DNA of 64,000 bases from Eurosta solidaginis (taxonomy: Eukaryota; Arthropoda; Insecta; Diptera; Tephritidae), in NCBI RefSeq assembly GCF_040869045.1, contig NC_090319.1, positions 236,461,832 to 236,525,831 on the forward strand. The letters are read 5' to 3'. The notes beneath the pieces are model-generated. The model did not search any database. It was not told the origin of the DNA and saw nothing but the letters and a program-made list of their open reading frames with translations. Shown piece by piece: positions 46,981-59,133 of this stretch; the stretch's first letter is position 1; each line of letters begins with the position of its first letter. A program made the position numbers and the translations under genes.

Positions 46981-47275
46981 GCAAAGATTGCGGTCCGAGC
47001 TAGTAAGGTTTTTTTTTATTCTTTAGTGTGGATGACTATTTATTATGAAATTGACTTTCATTATTGGACGTGGCGCCCGCGTGCAAAGATTGCGGTCCGA
47101 GCTAGAAAGTTTTTTTTATTCTTTAGCGTGGATGACTATTTATTATGAAATTGACTTTCAATATTGGACGTGGCGCCCATGTGCAAAGATTGCGGTACGA
47201 GCTAGAAAGGTTTTTTTTATTCTTTAGTGTGCATGACTATTTATTATGAAATTGACTTTCAATATTACGTCGTTC
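46981..47275. repeat. Tandem repeat, 3 units of about 101 bp
   Basis: GCAAAGATTGCGGTCCGAGC at 46,981, 47,083 and 47,183 (last with one change). Each unit ends with a TATTGGACGTGGCGCCC-like block. Units differ in T-run length. Confidence 0.9.
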
Positions 47276-47279
47276 GATT

Positions 47280-47912
47280 GGCGCCCCTTGGACATGGCGC
47301 CCGCGTGCTGTGCACATCTTGCACGCCCGCTTACGGCAGGCCTGTTCTGGATGATCAGCTAAGATGTTTCCGTGCAAACAAATTATTAATTTTCCTGACG
47401 CCTCTCTCATTGCGCATTGTGCAAGGGACATTTCGAGTGTTAAATGAAATAAAAAGGCTAAAATTTATTAAAACCAATTAAATTTCAGTTGTATTCTTTT
47501 TGTGGGCATAAACTGCCATACATCGTGAAATGTCGAAGATTCTTCTTCTTCTCTACTATTTTCATGTACAAGAAATAACGCAGATATTTTTCTCAGCATT
47601 TACTTATTTTAGGTCTGAATATATCGCATTAAGCATTATTAGAAGAAAATAATACTCAGAATGTCACTGGTGGCAACTCGCCTTATATCATACAACATGA
47701 GAATAACAGGACAATTCCTTCACTTCAGTGGCGTTTGTGGAAGTTTTTTTCGACGCCATATACTGACGCGCAATTTCAAACGCAATCAAAAAGTAAAGTT
47801 GTGGTGAAAGTAATCGGTCGTCGCGGAAATCAACTGCTAAAAAAACCGAAGTAAAGTGATAAATTAACTGAAGGAAAGTAAAGTGCTGCTTGTGAGTTAA
47901 ATCAAATTAAAA
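47280..47912. other. Unassigned DNA, no gene seen
   Basis: G+C-richer at 47,280-47,350, then A+T-rich. No recognised content before the next H copy. Confidence 0.35.
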
Positions 47913-50133
47913 ACAAGTAAGGAAGGTTAAGTTCGGGTGTAACCGAACATTACATACTCAGTTGAGAGCTATGGTGACAACATAAGGGAAAATAACCATG
48001 TAGGAAAATGAACCGAGGGAAAACCTGGAATATGTTTGTATGACATGTGTATCAAATGAAAGGCATTAAAGAGTATTTTATGAGGGAGTGGGCCATAGTT
48101 CTATAGGTGGTCGCCTTTTCGAGATATCGCCATAAAGGTGGACCAGGGGTGACTCTAGAATGCGTTTGTACGATATGGGTATCAAATGAAAGGTGTTTAT
48201 GAGTATTTTAAAAGGGAGTAATCCTTAGTTCCATAGGTGGACGCCGTTTCGAGATATCGCCATAAAGGTGGACCAGGGGTGACCCTAGTTTTTGTTTGTA
48301 CAATATGGGTATCAAAAGAAAGGTGTTAATGAGTATTTTAAAAGGGAGTGGGCCTTAGTTCTATAGGTGTACGCCTTTTCGAGGTATCGCAATAAAGGTG
48401 GACCAGGGGTGACTCTAGACTTTGTTTGTACGATATGTGTATCAAATGAAAGGTGTTAATGTGTATTTTTAAAAGGGAGTGGCCTTCGTTCTATAGGTGT
48501 TCGCCTTTTCGAGATATCGCCATAAAGGTGGACCAGGGGTGACTTTAGAATATGTTTGTACGATATGGGTATCAAATGAAAGGTTTTAATGAGTATTTTA
48601 AAAGGGCGTGGGACTTAGTTCTATAGGTGGACGCCTTTTCGAGATATCGCCATAAAGGTGGACCAGGGGTGACTCTAGAATAAGTTTGTACGATATGGGT
48701 ATCAAATTAAAGGTATTATTGAGAGTTTTAAAAGTGAGTGGTGGTAGTTGTATATGTGAAGGCATTTTCCAGATATCGACCAAAATGTGGACCAGGGTGA
48801 CCCAGAACATCATCTGTTGGATACCGCTAATTTATTTATATATGTAGTACCTGCCAAGATTTTAAGGGTTTTTTATTTCGCCCTGCAGAACTTTTTTAAT
48901 TTTCTTCTACTTAATATGGTAGGTGTCACAACCATTTTATAAAGTTTTTTCTAAAGTTATATTTCGCGTCAATAAAACAATCCAATTACCTTACCATGTT
49001 TCATCCCTTTTTTCGTATTTGGTATAAAATTATGGCAATTTTTTCATTTTTCGTAATTTTCGATATCGAAAAAGTGGGCGTGGTCATAGTCGGATTTCGT
49101 TCATTTTTCATACCAAGATAAAGTGAGTTCGAGTAAGCACGTGAACTAAGTTCATTAAAGATATGCCGATTTTTGCTCAAGTTATCGTGTTAACGGCCAT
49201 GCGGAAGGACAGACGGAAGACTGTGTATAAAAACTGGGCGTGGCATCAACCGATTTCGCCCATTTTCACAGAAAACAGTTAACGTTATAAAATCTATGCC
49301 CATACCAAATTTCAAAAGGATTGTTAGTTTTTGTTCGAATTATGGCGTTAAAACTATCCTAGACAAATTAAATGAAAAAGGGCGGTGCCACGCCCATTTT
49401 GAAATTTTCTTTTATTTTTGTATTTTGTTGCACCATATCATTACTGGAGTTGAATGTTGACATAATTTACTTATATACTGTAAAGATATTAAATTTTTGT
49501 TAAAATTTTGCTTTAAAAACAATTTTTTTTTAAAAGTAGGCGTGGTCCTTCTCCTATTTTGATAATTTTTATTGAGCGCACATATAGTGATAGCAGTAAC
49601 GTTCCTGCCAAAGTTCATCATGATATCTTCAACGACTGCCAAATTACAGCTTGCAAAACTTCTAAATTACCTTCTTTTAAAAGTGGGCGGTGCCACGCCC
49701 ATTGTCCAAAATTTTACTAATTTTCTATTCTGCGTCATAAGTTCAACTCATCTACCAAGTTTCGTCGCTTTATCTGTCTTTTGTAATGAATTATCGCACT
49801 TTTTCGGTTTTTCGAAATTTTCGATATCGAAAAAGTGGGCGTGGTTATAGTCCGATATCGTTCATTTTAAATAGCGATCCGAGATGAGTGCTCAGGAATC
49901 CACATACCAAATTTCATCAAGATACCTCAAAATTTACTCAAGTTATCGTGTTAACGGACGGACGGACGGACGGACGGACGGACGGACAGACATGGCTCAA
50001 TCAAATTTTTTTTCGATCCTGATTATTTTGATATATGGAAGTCTATATCTATCTCGATTCCTTTATATATGTACAACCAAACGTTATCCAATCAAACTTA
50101 ATATACTCTGTGAGCTCTGCTCAACTGAGTATA
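47913..50133 (-). mobile_element. Family H copy H6, full length, about 2.2 kb
   Basis: B-end ACAAGTAAGGAAGGTTAAG with hairpin GTTCGGGTGTAACCGAAC, an array of about 6 monomers (47,990-48,800), one body, a GGAC microsatellite at about 49,957-49,986 and the A-end CTCTGCTCAACTGAGTATA at 50,133. It has both 13-bp subterminal repeats and is the simplest complete copy in the window. It abuts H7 directly. Confidence 0.9.
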
Positions 50134-51077
50134 ACAAGTAAGAAAGGCTAAGTTCGGATGTAACCGAACATTACATACTCAGCTGAGTGCTATGGAGACA
50201 AAATAAGGGAAAATCACCATGTAGGAAAATGAACCTAGGGTAACCCAGGAATGTGTTTGTATGACATGTCTATTAAATTGAAGGTATTAAAGAGTATTTT
50301 AAGAGGGAGTAGGCCGTCGTTCTATGGGTGGACGCCATTTAGGGATATCGCCATAAAGGTGGACCAGGTGTGACTCTAGAATTTATTTGTACGATATGGT
50401 TATCAAATGAAAGGTGTTAATGAGTATTTTAAAAGGGAGTGGGCCTTTTCTAAATTGGCGATGTGGCCATAAAGGTGAACCAGGAGTACACTCAGAGAAA
50501 AAATTGTTCTAAAACGAACGAAACAAGTTCAAAATTAAGAACATTCGTTGACAAAAGTCTGTTAGGTACGTTTTTTCTTAACTCGTGACCGATGGGCTTG
50601 TTTTAAGAACAGTTTTTCCAGGCACACCGTTCGTAATTTATGACCACTTTGGTATTGATTTGTGCACCTTCTGTGCTCATTTCAAACACTACTCGGGCTT
50701 GATTTGAGATTTTTCGTTCTCACGCTTCGAGAAAGGGTTGTGGTCGATTTAACAGTTTTCGTTCTCAATTTAAGAACGGTTTGTTCTTGACCATTGGTGG
50801 GAGGAAGATAATTTTTTAATTATTATTACCCATTTATTTATATATTTTTTATTAATAAATAATTTTTTTGTTATTAATAAGAAATATTAATAACAAAAAA
50901 CTACTATTAAACGCCAAAAAGTTTGAAAAAACGAACAATATGCATTTTTTCATAGATTTCCCGATAAGAGAAATATTTCTTATTTGATGATGCAATCTGA
51001 ATATATATTTAAAACATTTCATAACAAGTTTGAGAATTACGTGAATGGAACCGAACGAAAAATAAGAGTTAAAAAAA

Positions 51078-54000
51078 ACAAGTAAGGAAGGCTAAGTTCG
51101 GGTGTAACCGAACATTACATACTCAGTTGAGAGCTATGGAGACAAAATAAGGGAAATCACCATGTAGGAAAATGGACCTAGGGTAACCCTGGAATGTGGT
51201 TGTATGACATGTGTATCAAATGGAAGGTATTAAAGAGTATTTTAAGAGAGAGTAGGCCATAGTTCTATTGATGGACGCCATTTAGGGATATCGCCATAAA
51301 GGTGGACCAGGGCTGACTCTAGAATTTGTTTGTACGATATGGGTATCAAATGAAAGGTGTTACTGAGCATTTTAAGAGGGAGTGGGCCTTAGGTCTATCG
51401 GTGGACGCCTTTTCGAGATATCGCCATTAAGGTGGACTAGGGGTGACTCTAGAATGTGTTTGTACGATATGGGTATCAAATGAAAGGTGGTAATGAGTAT
51501 TTTAAAAGGGAATGGGCTTTAGTTCTATAGGTGAACGCCTTTTCGAGAAATCGCCATAAAGGTGGACCAGGGGTGACTCTAGAATATGTTTGTACGATAT
51601 GGGTATCGAATGAAAGCTGTTAATGAGTATTTTGAAAAGGAGTGATCCTTAGTTCCATAGGTCGACGCCGTTTCGAGATATCGCCATATCAACCGAAAGG
51701 TGTTACTGAGCATTTTAAGAGGGAGTGGGCATTAGGTCTATAGGTGGACGCCTTTTCGAGATATCGCCATTAGGGTGGGCCAGAGGTGACTCTAGAATGT
51801 GTTTGTACGATATGGGTATCAAATGAAAGGTGGTAATGAGTATTTTAAAAGGGAGTAATCCTTAGTTCAATAGGTGGACGCCTTTTCGAGATATCGCCAT
51901 AAAGGTGGACCAAGGGTGACTCTAGAATGTTTGTACGATATGGGTATCAAACGAAAGGTGTTACTAAGCATTTCAAGAGAGAGTGGGCATTAGGTCTATA
52001 GGTGGACGCCTTTTTGAGATATCGCCATTAGGGTGGGCCAGGGGTGACTCTAGAATGTTTGTACGATATGGGTATGAAACGAAAGGTGTTACTGAGCATT
52101 TTAAGAGGGAGTGGACATTAGGTCTATAGGTGGACGCCTTTTCGAGATATCGCCATTAGGGTGGGCCAGGGGTGACTCTAGAATGTTTGTACGATATGGG
52201 TATCAAACGAAAGGTGTTACTGAGCATTTTAAGAGGGAGTGGACATTAGGTCTATAGGTGGACGCCTTTTCGAGATACCGCCATTAGGGTGGGCCAGGGG
52301 TGACTCTAGAATGTTTGTACGATATGGGTATCAAACGAAAGGTGTTACTGAGCATTTTAATAGGGAGTGGGCATTAGGTCTATAGGTGGACGCCTTTTCG
52401 AGATATCGCTATTAGGGTAGGCCAGGGGTGACTCTAGAATGTTTGTACGATATGGATATCAAATTAAAGGTATTAATGAGGGTTTTAAAAGCGAGTGGCC
52501 CTTAGATGTATATGTGAAGGCGTTCTCGGGATATCGACCAAAATGTGGACCAGGTGATCCAGAAAATCATCTGTCGGGTACTGCTAATTTATTTATATAT
52601 GGAATACCACTAACAGTATTCCTGCCAAGATTCCAAGGGCTGTTGATTTCGCCTTGTAGAACTTTTTCATTTTCTTCTACTTAATATGGTAGGTGTCACA
52701 CCCATTTTACAAAGTTTTTTCCAAAGTTATATTTTGCGTCAATAAACCAATCCAGTTACAATGTTTCATCCCTTTTTTCGTATTTGGTATAGAATTATGG
52801 CATTTTTTTATTTTTCGTAATTTTCGATATCGATAAAGTGGGCGTGGTTATGGTCGGATTTCGGCCATTTTTTATATCGAGATAAAGTGAGTTCAGATAA
52901 GTACGTGTGCTAAGTTTAGTAAAGATATATCGATTTTTGCTCAAGTTATTGTGTTAACGGCCGAGCGGAAGGACAGACGGTGGACTGTGTATAAAAACTG
53001 GGCGTGGCTTCAACCGATTTCGCCCTTTTTCACAGAAAACAGTTATCGTCCTAGGAGCCAAGCCTCTACCAAATTTCACAAGGATTGGTTAATTTTTGTT
53101 CGACTTATGGCATTAAAAGCATCCTAGACAAATTAAATGAAAAAGGGCGGAGCCACGCCCATTTTGAAATTTTCTTTTATTTTTGTAATTTGTTGCACCA
53201 CATCATTACTGGAGTTGAATGTTGGCATAATTTACTTATATGCTGTAAAGATATTAACTCTTCTTTTAAAATTTGAATTTAAAAAAATTTTTTTTTTAAA
53301 AGTGGGCGTGGTCGTTCTCCGATTTTGCTAATTTTTATTAAGCAGACATAAAGTAATAAGGGTAATGTTCCTGCCAAATTTCATCATGATATCTTTAACG
53401 ACTGCCAAATTACAGCTTGCAAAACTTCTAAATTACCTTTATTTAAAAGTGGGCGGTGCCACGCCCAATGGCCAAAATTTTACTAGTTTTCTATTCTGCG
53501 TCATAAGCTCAACTCACCTACCAAGTTTCTTCGCTTAATGCGTATTTGGTAATGAATTATCGCACTTTTTTGATTTTTCGAAATTTTCGATATCGAAAAA
53601 TTGGGCGTGGTTATTGTCCGATATCGTTCATTTTAAATAGCGATCTGAGATGAGTGCCCAGGAACATATATACCAAATTTCATGAAGATACCTCAAAATT
53701 TACTCAAGTTATCGTGTTAACGGACAGACGGACGGACGGACGGACGACTGTGTATAAAAACTGGGCGTGGCATCAACCGATTTCGCCTATTTTCACAGAA
53801 AACAGTTAACGTCGTAAAATCTACTCCCCTACCAAATTTCAAAAGGATTGGTTAATTTTTGTTCGACTTATGGCGTTAAAAGTATCCTAGACAAATTAAA
53901 TGAAAAAGGGCGGAGCCACGCCCATTTTGAAATTTTCTTTTATTTTTGTATTTTGTTGCACCATATCATTACTGGAGTTGAATGTTGACAGAATTTACTT

Positions 54001-54658
54001 ATATACTGTAAAGATATTAAATTTTTTGTAAAAATTTTACTTTAAAAAAAAATTTTTTTTAAAAGTGGGCGTGGTCCTTCCCCGATTTTGCTAATTTTTA
54101 TTAAGCGTACATATAGTAATAGTAGTAACGTTCCTGACAAATTTCATCATGATATCTTCAACGACTGCCAAATTACACCTTGCAGAAATTTTAAATTACC
54201 TTCTTTTAAAAGTGGGCAGTGCCACGCCCATTGTCCAAAATTTTACTAATTTTCTATTCTGCGTCATAAGTTCAACTCATCTACCAAGTTTCGTCGCTTT
54301 ATCGGTCTTTTGTAATGAATTATCGCACTTTTTCGGTTTTTCGAAATTTTCGATATTGAAAAAGTGGGCGTGGTTATAGTCCGATATCGTTCATTTTAAA
54401 TAGCGATCTGAGATGAGTGCTCAGGAACCTACATACCAAATTTCATCAAGATACCTCAAAATTTACTCAATTTATCGTGTTAACGGACGGACGGACGGAC
54501 GGACGGACGGACGGACATGGCTCAATCAAATTTTTTTTCGATCCTGATTATTTTGATATATGGAAGTCTATATCTATCTCGATTCCTTTATACATGTAGA
54601 ACCAACCGTTATCCAATCAAACTTAATATACTCTGTGAGCTCTGCTCAACTGAGTATA
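51078..54658 (-). mobile_element. Family H copy H8, full length, inserted in element X1
   Basis: B-end ACAAGTAAGGAAGGCTAAG at 51,078 and A-end CAACTGAGTATA at 54,658. The empty site is seen in X2 (about 57,125-57,142) as an unbroken A run, so no target duplication beyond A/T is visible. Array 51,180-52,560 (about 10 units), then a segment (52,640-53,030) that H2 lacks, then two body modules of about 762 bp. Microsatellites at about 53,723 and 54,484-54,513. Nearly identical to H2 otherwise. Confidence 0.9.
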
Positions 54659-54697
54659 AAAATAGAATATAAAAAAATTGTTTAAAAAGCTTCAGAG

Positions 54698-54782
54698 TTT
54701 GACGGCGATCGAACTCGCGCCACACGATCGCAACCGCAACAACATAGCCGCTGGGCCACTACAACTGCTTGGTAGTTCGTGC
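54698..54782 (-). other. tRNA-like block in element X1
   Basis: On the minus strand GTGGCCCAGCGGCTATGTTG resembles an A box region and GCGAGTTCGATCGCCG a B box, about 40 bp apart. The same block is at 57,175-57,258. It may be a fossil tRNA or a pol III promoter; cloverleaf pairing is poor, so I do not call a tRNA gene. Confidence 0.45.
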
Positions 54783-56316
54783 CAAATGTTGTATTTAACA
54801 TTGTAGTGCAATGTTCTTGAACTTAATTTAAGAACATTGTTCTTAATTTAAGAACATTCGTTCTCATTAATAGAACATTTGTTCATAACTTAAGACCAGC
54901 CGTTCTCATTTCAAGAAAATGGTGTCATTTCAAGAACAAGGTTGATGTTTTAAGAACAGGTCGTTCGTTTTTCAAGAACAAAAAGGTAAGAACATGAAAA
55001 GCTTGAATTGAGTCCGGTGGTGCTGGATTTTAGAACGGCGTTTTTCTCTGAGTGTGACTCTAGAATGTGTTTTTACGATATGGGAATCAAATCAAAGGTG
55101 GTAATGAGTATTTTAAAAGGGAGTGGGCATTAGTTCTATAGGTGGACGCCTTTTCTAGATATCGCCATAAAGGTGGGCCAGGCGTGACTCTAGAATGTGT
55201 TTGTACGATATGGGTATCAAACGAAAGGTGTTAATGAGAATTTAAATGGGAGTGGGCCTTAGTTCTATAGGTGGACGCCTTTTCTAGATATCGCCATAAA
55301 GGTGGGCCAGGCGTGACTCTAGAATGTGTTTGTACGATATGGGTATCAAATTAAAGGTATTAATGACGGTTTTAAAGGGGAGCGGCCCTTGGTTGTATAT
55401 GTGAAGGCGCTTTCGAGATATCGACCAATATATGGGCCAGGGTGACCCAGAACATCTTCTGTCGGGTACCGCTAATTTATTTATATATATAATACCACGA
55501 ATAGTATTTCTGCCAAGATTCCAAGGGCTTTTGATTTCGCCCTGCAGAACTTTTCCATTTTATTCTACTTAATATGGAAGGTGTTACACCCATTTTTCAA
55601 TGTTTTTTCTAAAGTTATATTTTGCCTCAATAAACCAATCCAATTACAATGTTTCATAAAGATATATCGATTTTTGCTCAAGTTATCGTGTTAAGAGCCG
55701 AGCGGAAGGACAGACGGTCGACTGTGTATTAAAACTGGGTGTGGCTTCGACCGATTTTTCCCATGTTCACAGAAAACAGTTATCGTCATAGAGTCTATGC
55801 CCCTACCAAATTTTACAAGGATTGGTTAATTTTTGTTCGACTTATGGTATTAAAAGTATTCTAGACAAATTAAATTAAAAAGGGCGGAACCACGCCCATT
55901 ATGAAATTTTCTGTTATTTTTGTATTTCCTTGCACCATATCATTACTGGAGTTGAATTTTGACACAATTTACTTATCTTTACAGTATAAGATATTAAATT
56001 TTTTATTAAAATTTGACTTTAAACAAATTTTTTTTTAAAAAGTGGGCGTGTTCGTCATCCGATTTTGTTAATTTTTATTAAGCACACATATAGGAATAGG
56101 AGTAACACTCTTGCCAAATTTCATGGTGATATCTTCAACGACTGCCAAATTATGGCTTGCAAAACTTTAAAATTACCTTCTTTCAAAAGTGGGCGGTGCC
56201 ACGGCCATTGTCCAAAATTTTACTAATTTTATCTTCTACGTCATAAGATCAACCCACTACTTCAAAATTTACTCAAGTTATCGTGTTTACGGACGGACGG
56301 ACGGACGGAAATGGCT

Positions 56317-56503
56317 AAATAAATTTGGCAGAAATACACTCGGAGCGCTTGCCAAACACTGCCGAGGGGCGACCCCGCTTAGAAAAATATTCTTCTAATT
56401 GAAAAACCTTATTTCTAAAATTTTAATGTTGCTTTGCCTGGGGTGCGAACCCAGGGCATACGGTGTGGCAGGCGGAGCACGCTACCATCAGGCCTCAGTG
56501 GGC
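56317..56503 (-). mobile_element. tRNA-headed SINE fragment, copy 1
   Basis: On the minus strand it starts with a tRNA-like head: GGTAGCGTGCTCCGCCTGCC as A-box region and CCTGGGTTCGCACCCCAGGC as T-arm with B box, followed by GCGGGGTCGCCCCTCGGCAG and TTGGCAAGCGCTCCGAGTG. This text is typical of a widespread fly SINE, from memory. The 3' part is missing; the fragment is fused to family H at 56,316. Confidence 0.75.
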
Positions 56504-56547
56504 CTTTTCTAAATTGGCGATATGGCCATAAAGGTGAACCAGGAGTA

Positions 56548-57551
56548 CACTCAGAGAAAAAATTGTTCTAAAACGAACGAAACAAGTTCAAAATTAAGAA
56601 CATTCGTTGACAAAAGTCTGTTAGGTACGTTTTTTCTTAACTCGTGACCGATGGGCTTGTTTTAAGAACAGTTTTTCCAAGCACACCGTTCGTAATTTAT
56701 GACCACTTTGGTATTGATTTGTGAACCTTCTGTGCTCATTTCAAACACTACTCGGGCTTGATTTGAGATTTTTCGTTCTCACGCTTCGAGAAAGATTTGT
56801 GGTCGATTTAACAGTTTTCGTTCTCAATTTAAGAACGGTTTGTTCTTGACCATTGGTGGGAGGAAGATAATTTTTTAATTATTATTACCCATTTATTTAT
56901 ATATTTTTTATTAATAAATAATTTTTTTGTTATTAATAAGAAATATTAATAACAAAAAACTACTATTAAACGCCAAAAAGTTTGAAAAAACGCACAATAT
57001 GCATTTTTTCATAGATTTCCCGATAAGAGAAATATTTCTTATTTGATGATGCAATCTGAATATATATTTAAAACATTTCATAACAAGTTTGAGAATTACG
57101 TGAATGGAACCGAACGAAAAATAAGAGTTAAAAAAAAAAATAGAATATAAAAAAATTGTTTAAAAAGCTTCAGAGTTTGGCGGCGATCGAACTCGCGCCA
57201 CACGATCGCAACCGCAACAACATAGCCGCTGGGACACTACAACTGCTTGGTAGTTCGGGCCAAATGTTATATTTAACATTTTAGTGCACACGGATTATAC
57301 CGTTTATCTTTTCTTGAACTTAATTTAAGAACATTGTTCTTAATTTAAGAACATTCGTTCTCATTAATAGAACATTTGTTCACACCTTAAGACCAGCCGT
57401 TCTCTTTTCAAGGAAATGGTGTCAGTTCAAGAACAAGGTTGTTGTTTTAAGAACAGGTCGTTCGTTTTTCAAGAACAAAAAAGTAAGAACATGAAAAGCT
57501 CGAATTGAGTCCGGTGGTGCTGGATTTTAGAACGGCGTTTTTCTCTGAGTG
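56548..57551. mobile_element. Element X copy 2, uninterrupted, 1,004 bp
   Basis: CACTCAGAGAAAAA ... TTTTTCTCTGAGTG ends. Left and right arms also share GTTCTAAAA 6-8 bp further in. Inner right part (57,315-57,490) is dense in AAGAAC and GTTCTT. It lies inside a 130-bp monomer of family H, as does X1, at the same position because both come from the duplication. Confidence 0.85.
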
Positions 57552-58950
57552 TGACTCTAGAATTTGTTTGTACGATATGGGTATCAAACCAAAGGTGTTA
57601 ATGAGTATTTTAAAAGGGCGTGGGCCTTAGTTCTATTGGTGGACGCCTTTTCGAGATATCGCCCTAAAGTTGGATCAGGGGTGACTCTAGAATGTGTTTT
57701 TACGATATGGGAATCAAATCAAAGGTGGTAATGAGTATTTTAAAAGGGAGTGGGCATTAGTTCTATAGGTGGACGCCTTTTCTAGATATCGCCATAAAGG
57801 TGGGCCAGGCGTGACTCTAGAATGTGTTTGTACGATATGGGTATCAGACGAAAGGTGTTAATGAGAATTTAAATGGGAGTGGGCCTTAGTTCTATAGGTG
57901 GACGCCTTTTCTAGATATCGCCATAAAGGTGGGCCAGGCGTGACTCTAGAATGTGTTTGTACGATATGGGTATCAAATTAAAGGTATTAATGACGGTTTT
58001 AAAGGGGAGCGGCCCTTGGTTGTATATGTGAAGGCGCTTTCGAGATATCGACCAATATATGGGCCAGGGTGACCCAGAACATCTTCTGTCGGGTACCGCT
58101 AATTTATTTATATATATAATACCACGAATAGTATTTCTGCCAAGATTCCAAAGGCTTTTGATTTCGCCCTGCAGAACTTTTCCATTTTATTCTACTTAAT
58201 ATGGAAGGTGTTACACCCATTTTTCAATGTTTTTTCTAAAGTTATATTTTGCCTCAATAAACCAATCCAATTACAATGTTTCATAAAGGTATATCGATTT
58301 TTGCTCAAGTTATCGTGTTAAGAGCCGAGCGGAAGGACAGACGGTCGACTGTGTATTAAAACTGGGTGTGGCTTCGACCGATTTTTCCCATGTTCACAGA
58401 AAACAGTTATCGTCATAGAATCTATGCCCCTACCAAATTTTACAAGGATTGGTTAATTTTTGTTCGACTTATGGTATTAAAAGTATTCTAGACAAATTAA
58501 ATTAAAAAGGGCGGAACCACGCCCATTATGAAATTTTCTGTTATTTTTGTATTTCCTTGCACCATATCATTACTGGAGTTGAATTTTGACACAATTTACT
58601 TATCTTTAGAGTATAAGATATTAAATTTTTTATTAAAATTTGACTTTAAACAAATTTTTTTTTAAAAAGTTGGCGTGTTCGTCATCCGATTTTGTAAATT
58701 TTTATTAAGCACACATATAGGAATAGGAGTAACACTCTTGCCAAATTTCATGGTGATATCTTCAACGACTGCCAAATTATGGCTTGCAAAACTTTAAAAT
58801 TACCTTCTTTCAAAAGTGGACGGTGCCACGGCCATTGTCCAAAATTTTACTAATTTTATCTTCTACGTCATAAGATCAACCCACTACTTCAAAATTTACT
58901 CAAGTTATCGTGTTTACGGACGGACGGACGGACGGACGGAAATGGCTAAA
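57552..58950 (-). mobile_element. Family H copy H9, duplicated partner of H7
   Basis: Monomers (57,552-58,075), body and a GGAC run (58,917-58,940) as in H7. Differences from H7 are few, which indicates that the duplication is young. The A-end is again replaced by the SINE fragment. Confidence 0.85.
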
Positions 58951-59133
58951 TAAATTTGGCAGAAATACACTCGGAGCGCTTGCCAAACACTGCCGAGGGG
59001 CGACCCCGCTTAGAAAAATATTCTTCTAATTGAAAAACTTTATTTCTAAAATTTTGATGTCGCTTTGCCTGGGGTGCGAACCCAGGGCATACGGTGTGGC
59101 AGGCGGAGCACGCTACCATCACACCTCGGTGGC
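58951..59133 (-). mobile_element. tRNA-headed SINE fragment, copy 2
   Basis: Same content as 56,317-56,503, also fused to the GGAC run of the H body. It is a product of the segmental duplication, not a separate insertion. Confidence 0.75.

Larger units (their letters stand above)
50489..55054. mobile_element. Element X copy 1, interrupted by H8
   Basis: Terminal inverted repeat CACTCAGAGAAAAA (50,489-50,502) and its complement TTTTTCTCTGAGTG (55,041-55,054). H8 (51,078-54,658) sits in a poly-A stretch of X; removing it gives an element of about 985 bp that matches X2. X has no long ORF. It contains many AAGAAC/GTTCTT motifs near both ends and a tRNA-like block (about 54,700-54,780, minus strand). 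Class unknown. Confidence 0.85.
50134..56316 (-). mobile_element. Family H copy H7, split by element X1, A-end lost
   Basis: B-end at 50,134 (ACAAGTAAGAAAGGCTAAG), start of an array to 50,488, then X1 (50,489-55,054), then the remaining array (55,055-55,440) and body to a GGAC run near 56,290-56,308. At 56,317 it passes into the SINE fragment, replacing the A-end. Confidence 0.8.
56504..59130. repeat. Second unit of a tandem segmental duplication
   Basis: The order 'array edge (GGGCCTTTTCTAAATTGGCG), element X, array, H body, SINE fragment' occurs at 50,440-56,503 and again at 56,504-59,130. Without H8 the first unit is about 2.49 kb; the second is about 2.63 kb, with one extra 131-bp monomer after X. 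The unit-1/unit-2 joint lies at a GTGGGCC stretch; the SINE flank at the far end (59,120-59,130) has GGTGGCC. Confidence 0.9.

Noticed and set aside
54805..54990. Steroid-receptor response elements (AAGAAC...GTTCTT)
   Set aside because: Half-site spacing differs from the known palindromic element and the motifs are spread irregularly; more likely transposon subterminal repeats.
56440..56500. Functional tRNA gene
   Set aside because: The T arm is good but the sequence continues into SINE body text and the fragment is duplicated with its flanks; it is a SINE head.
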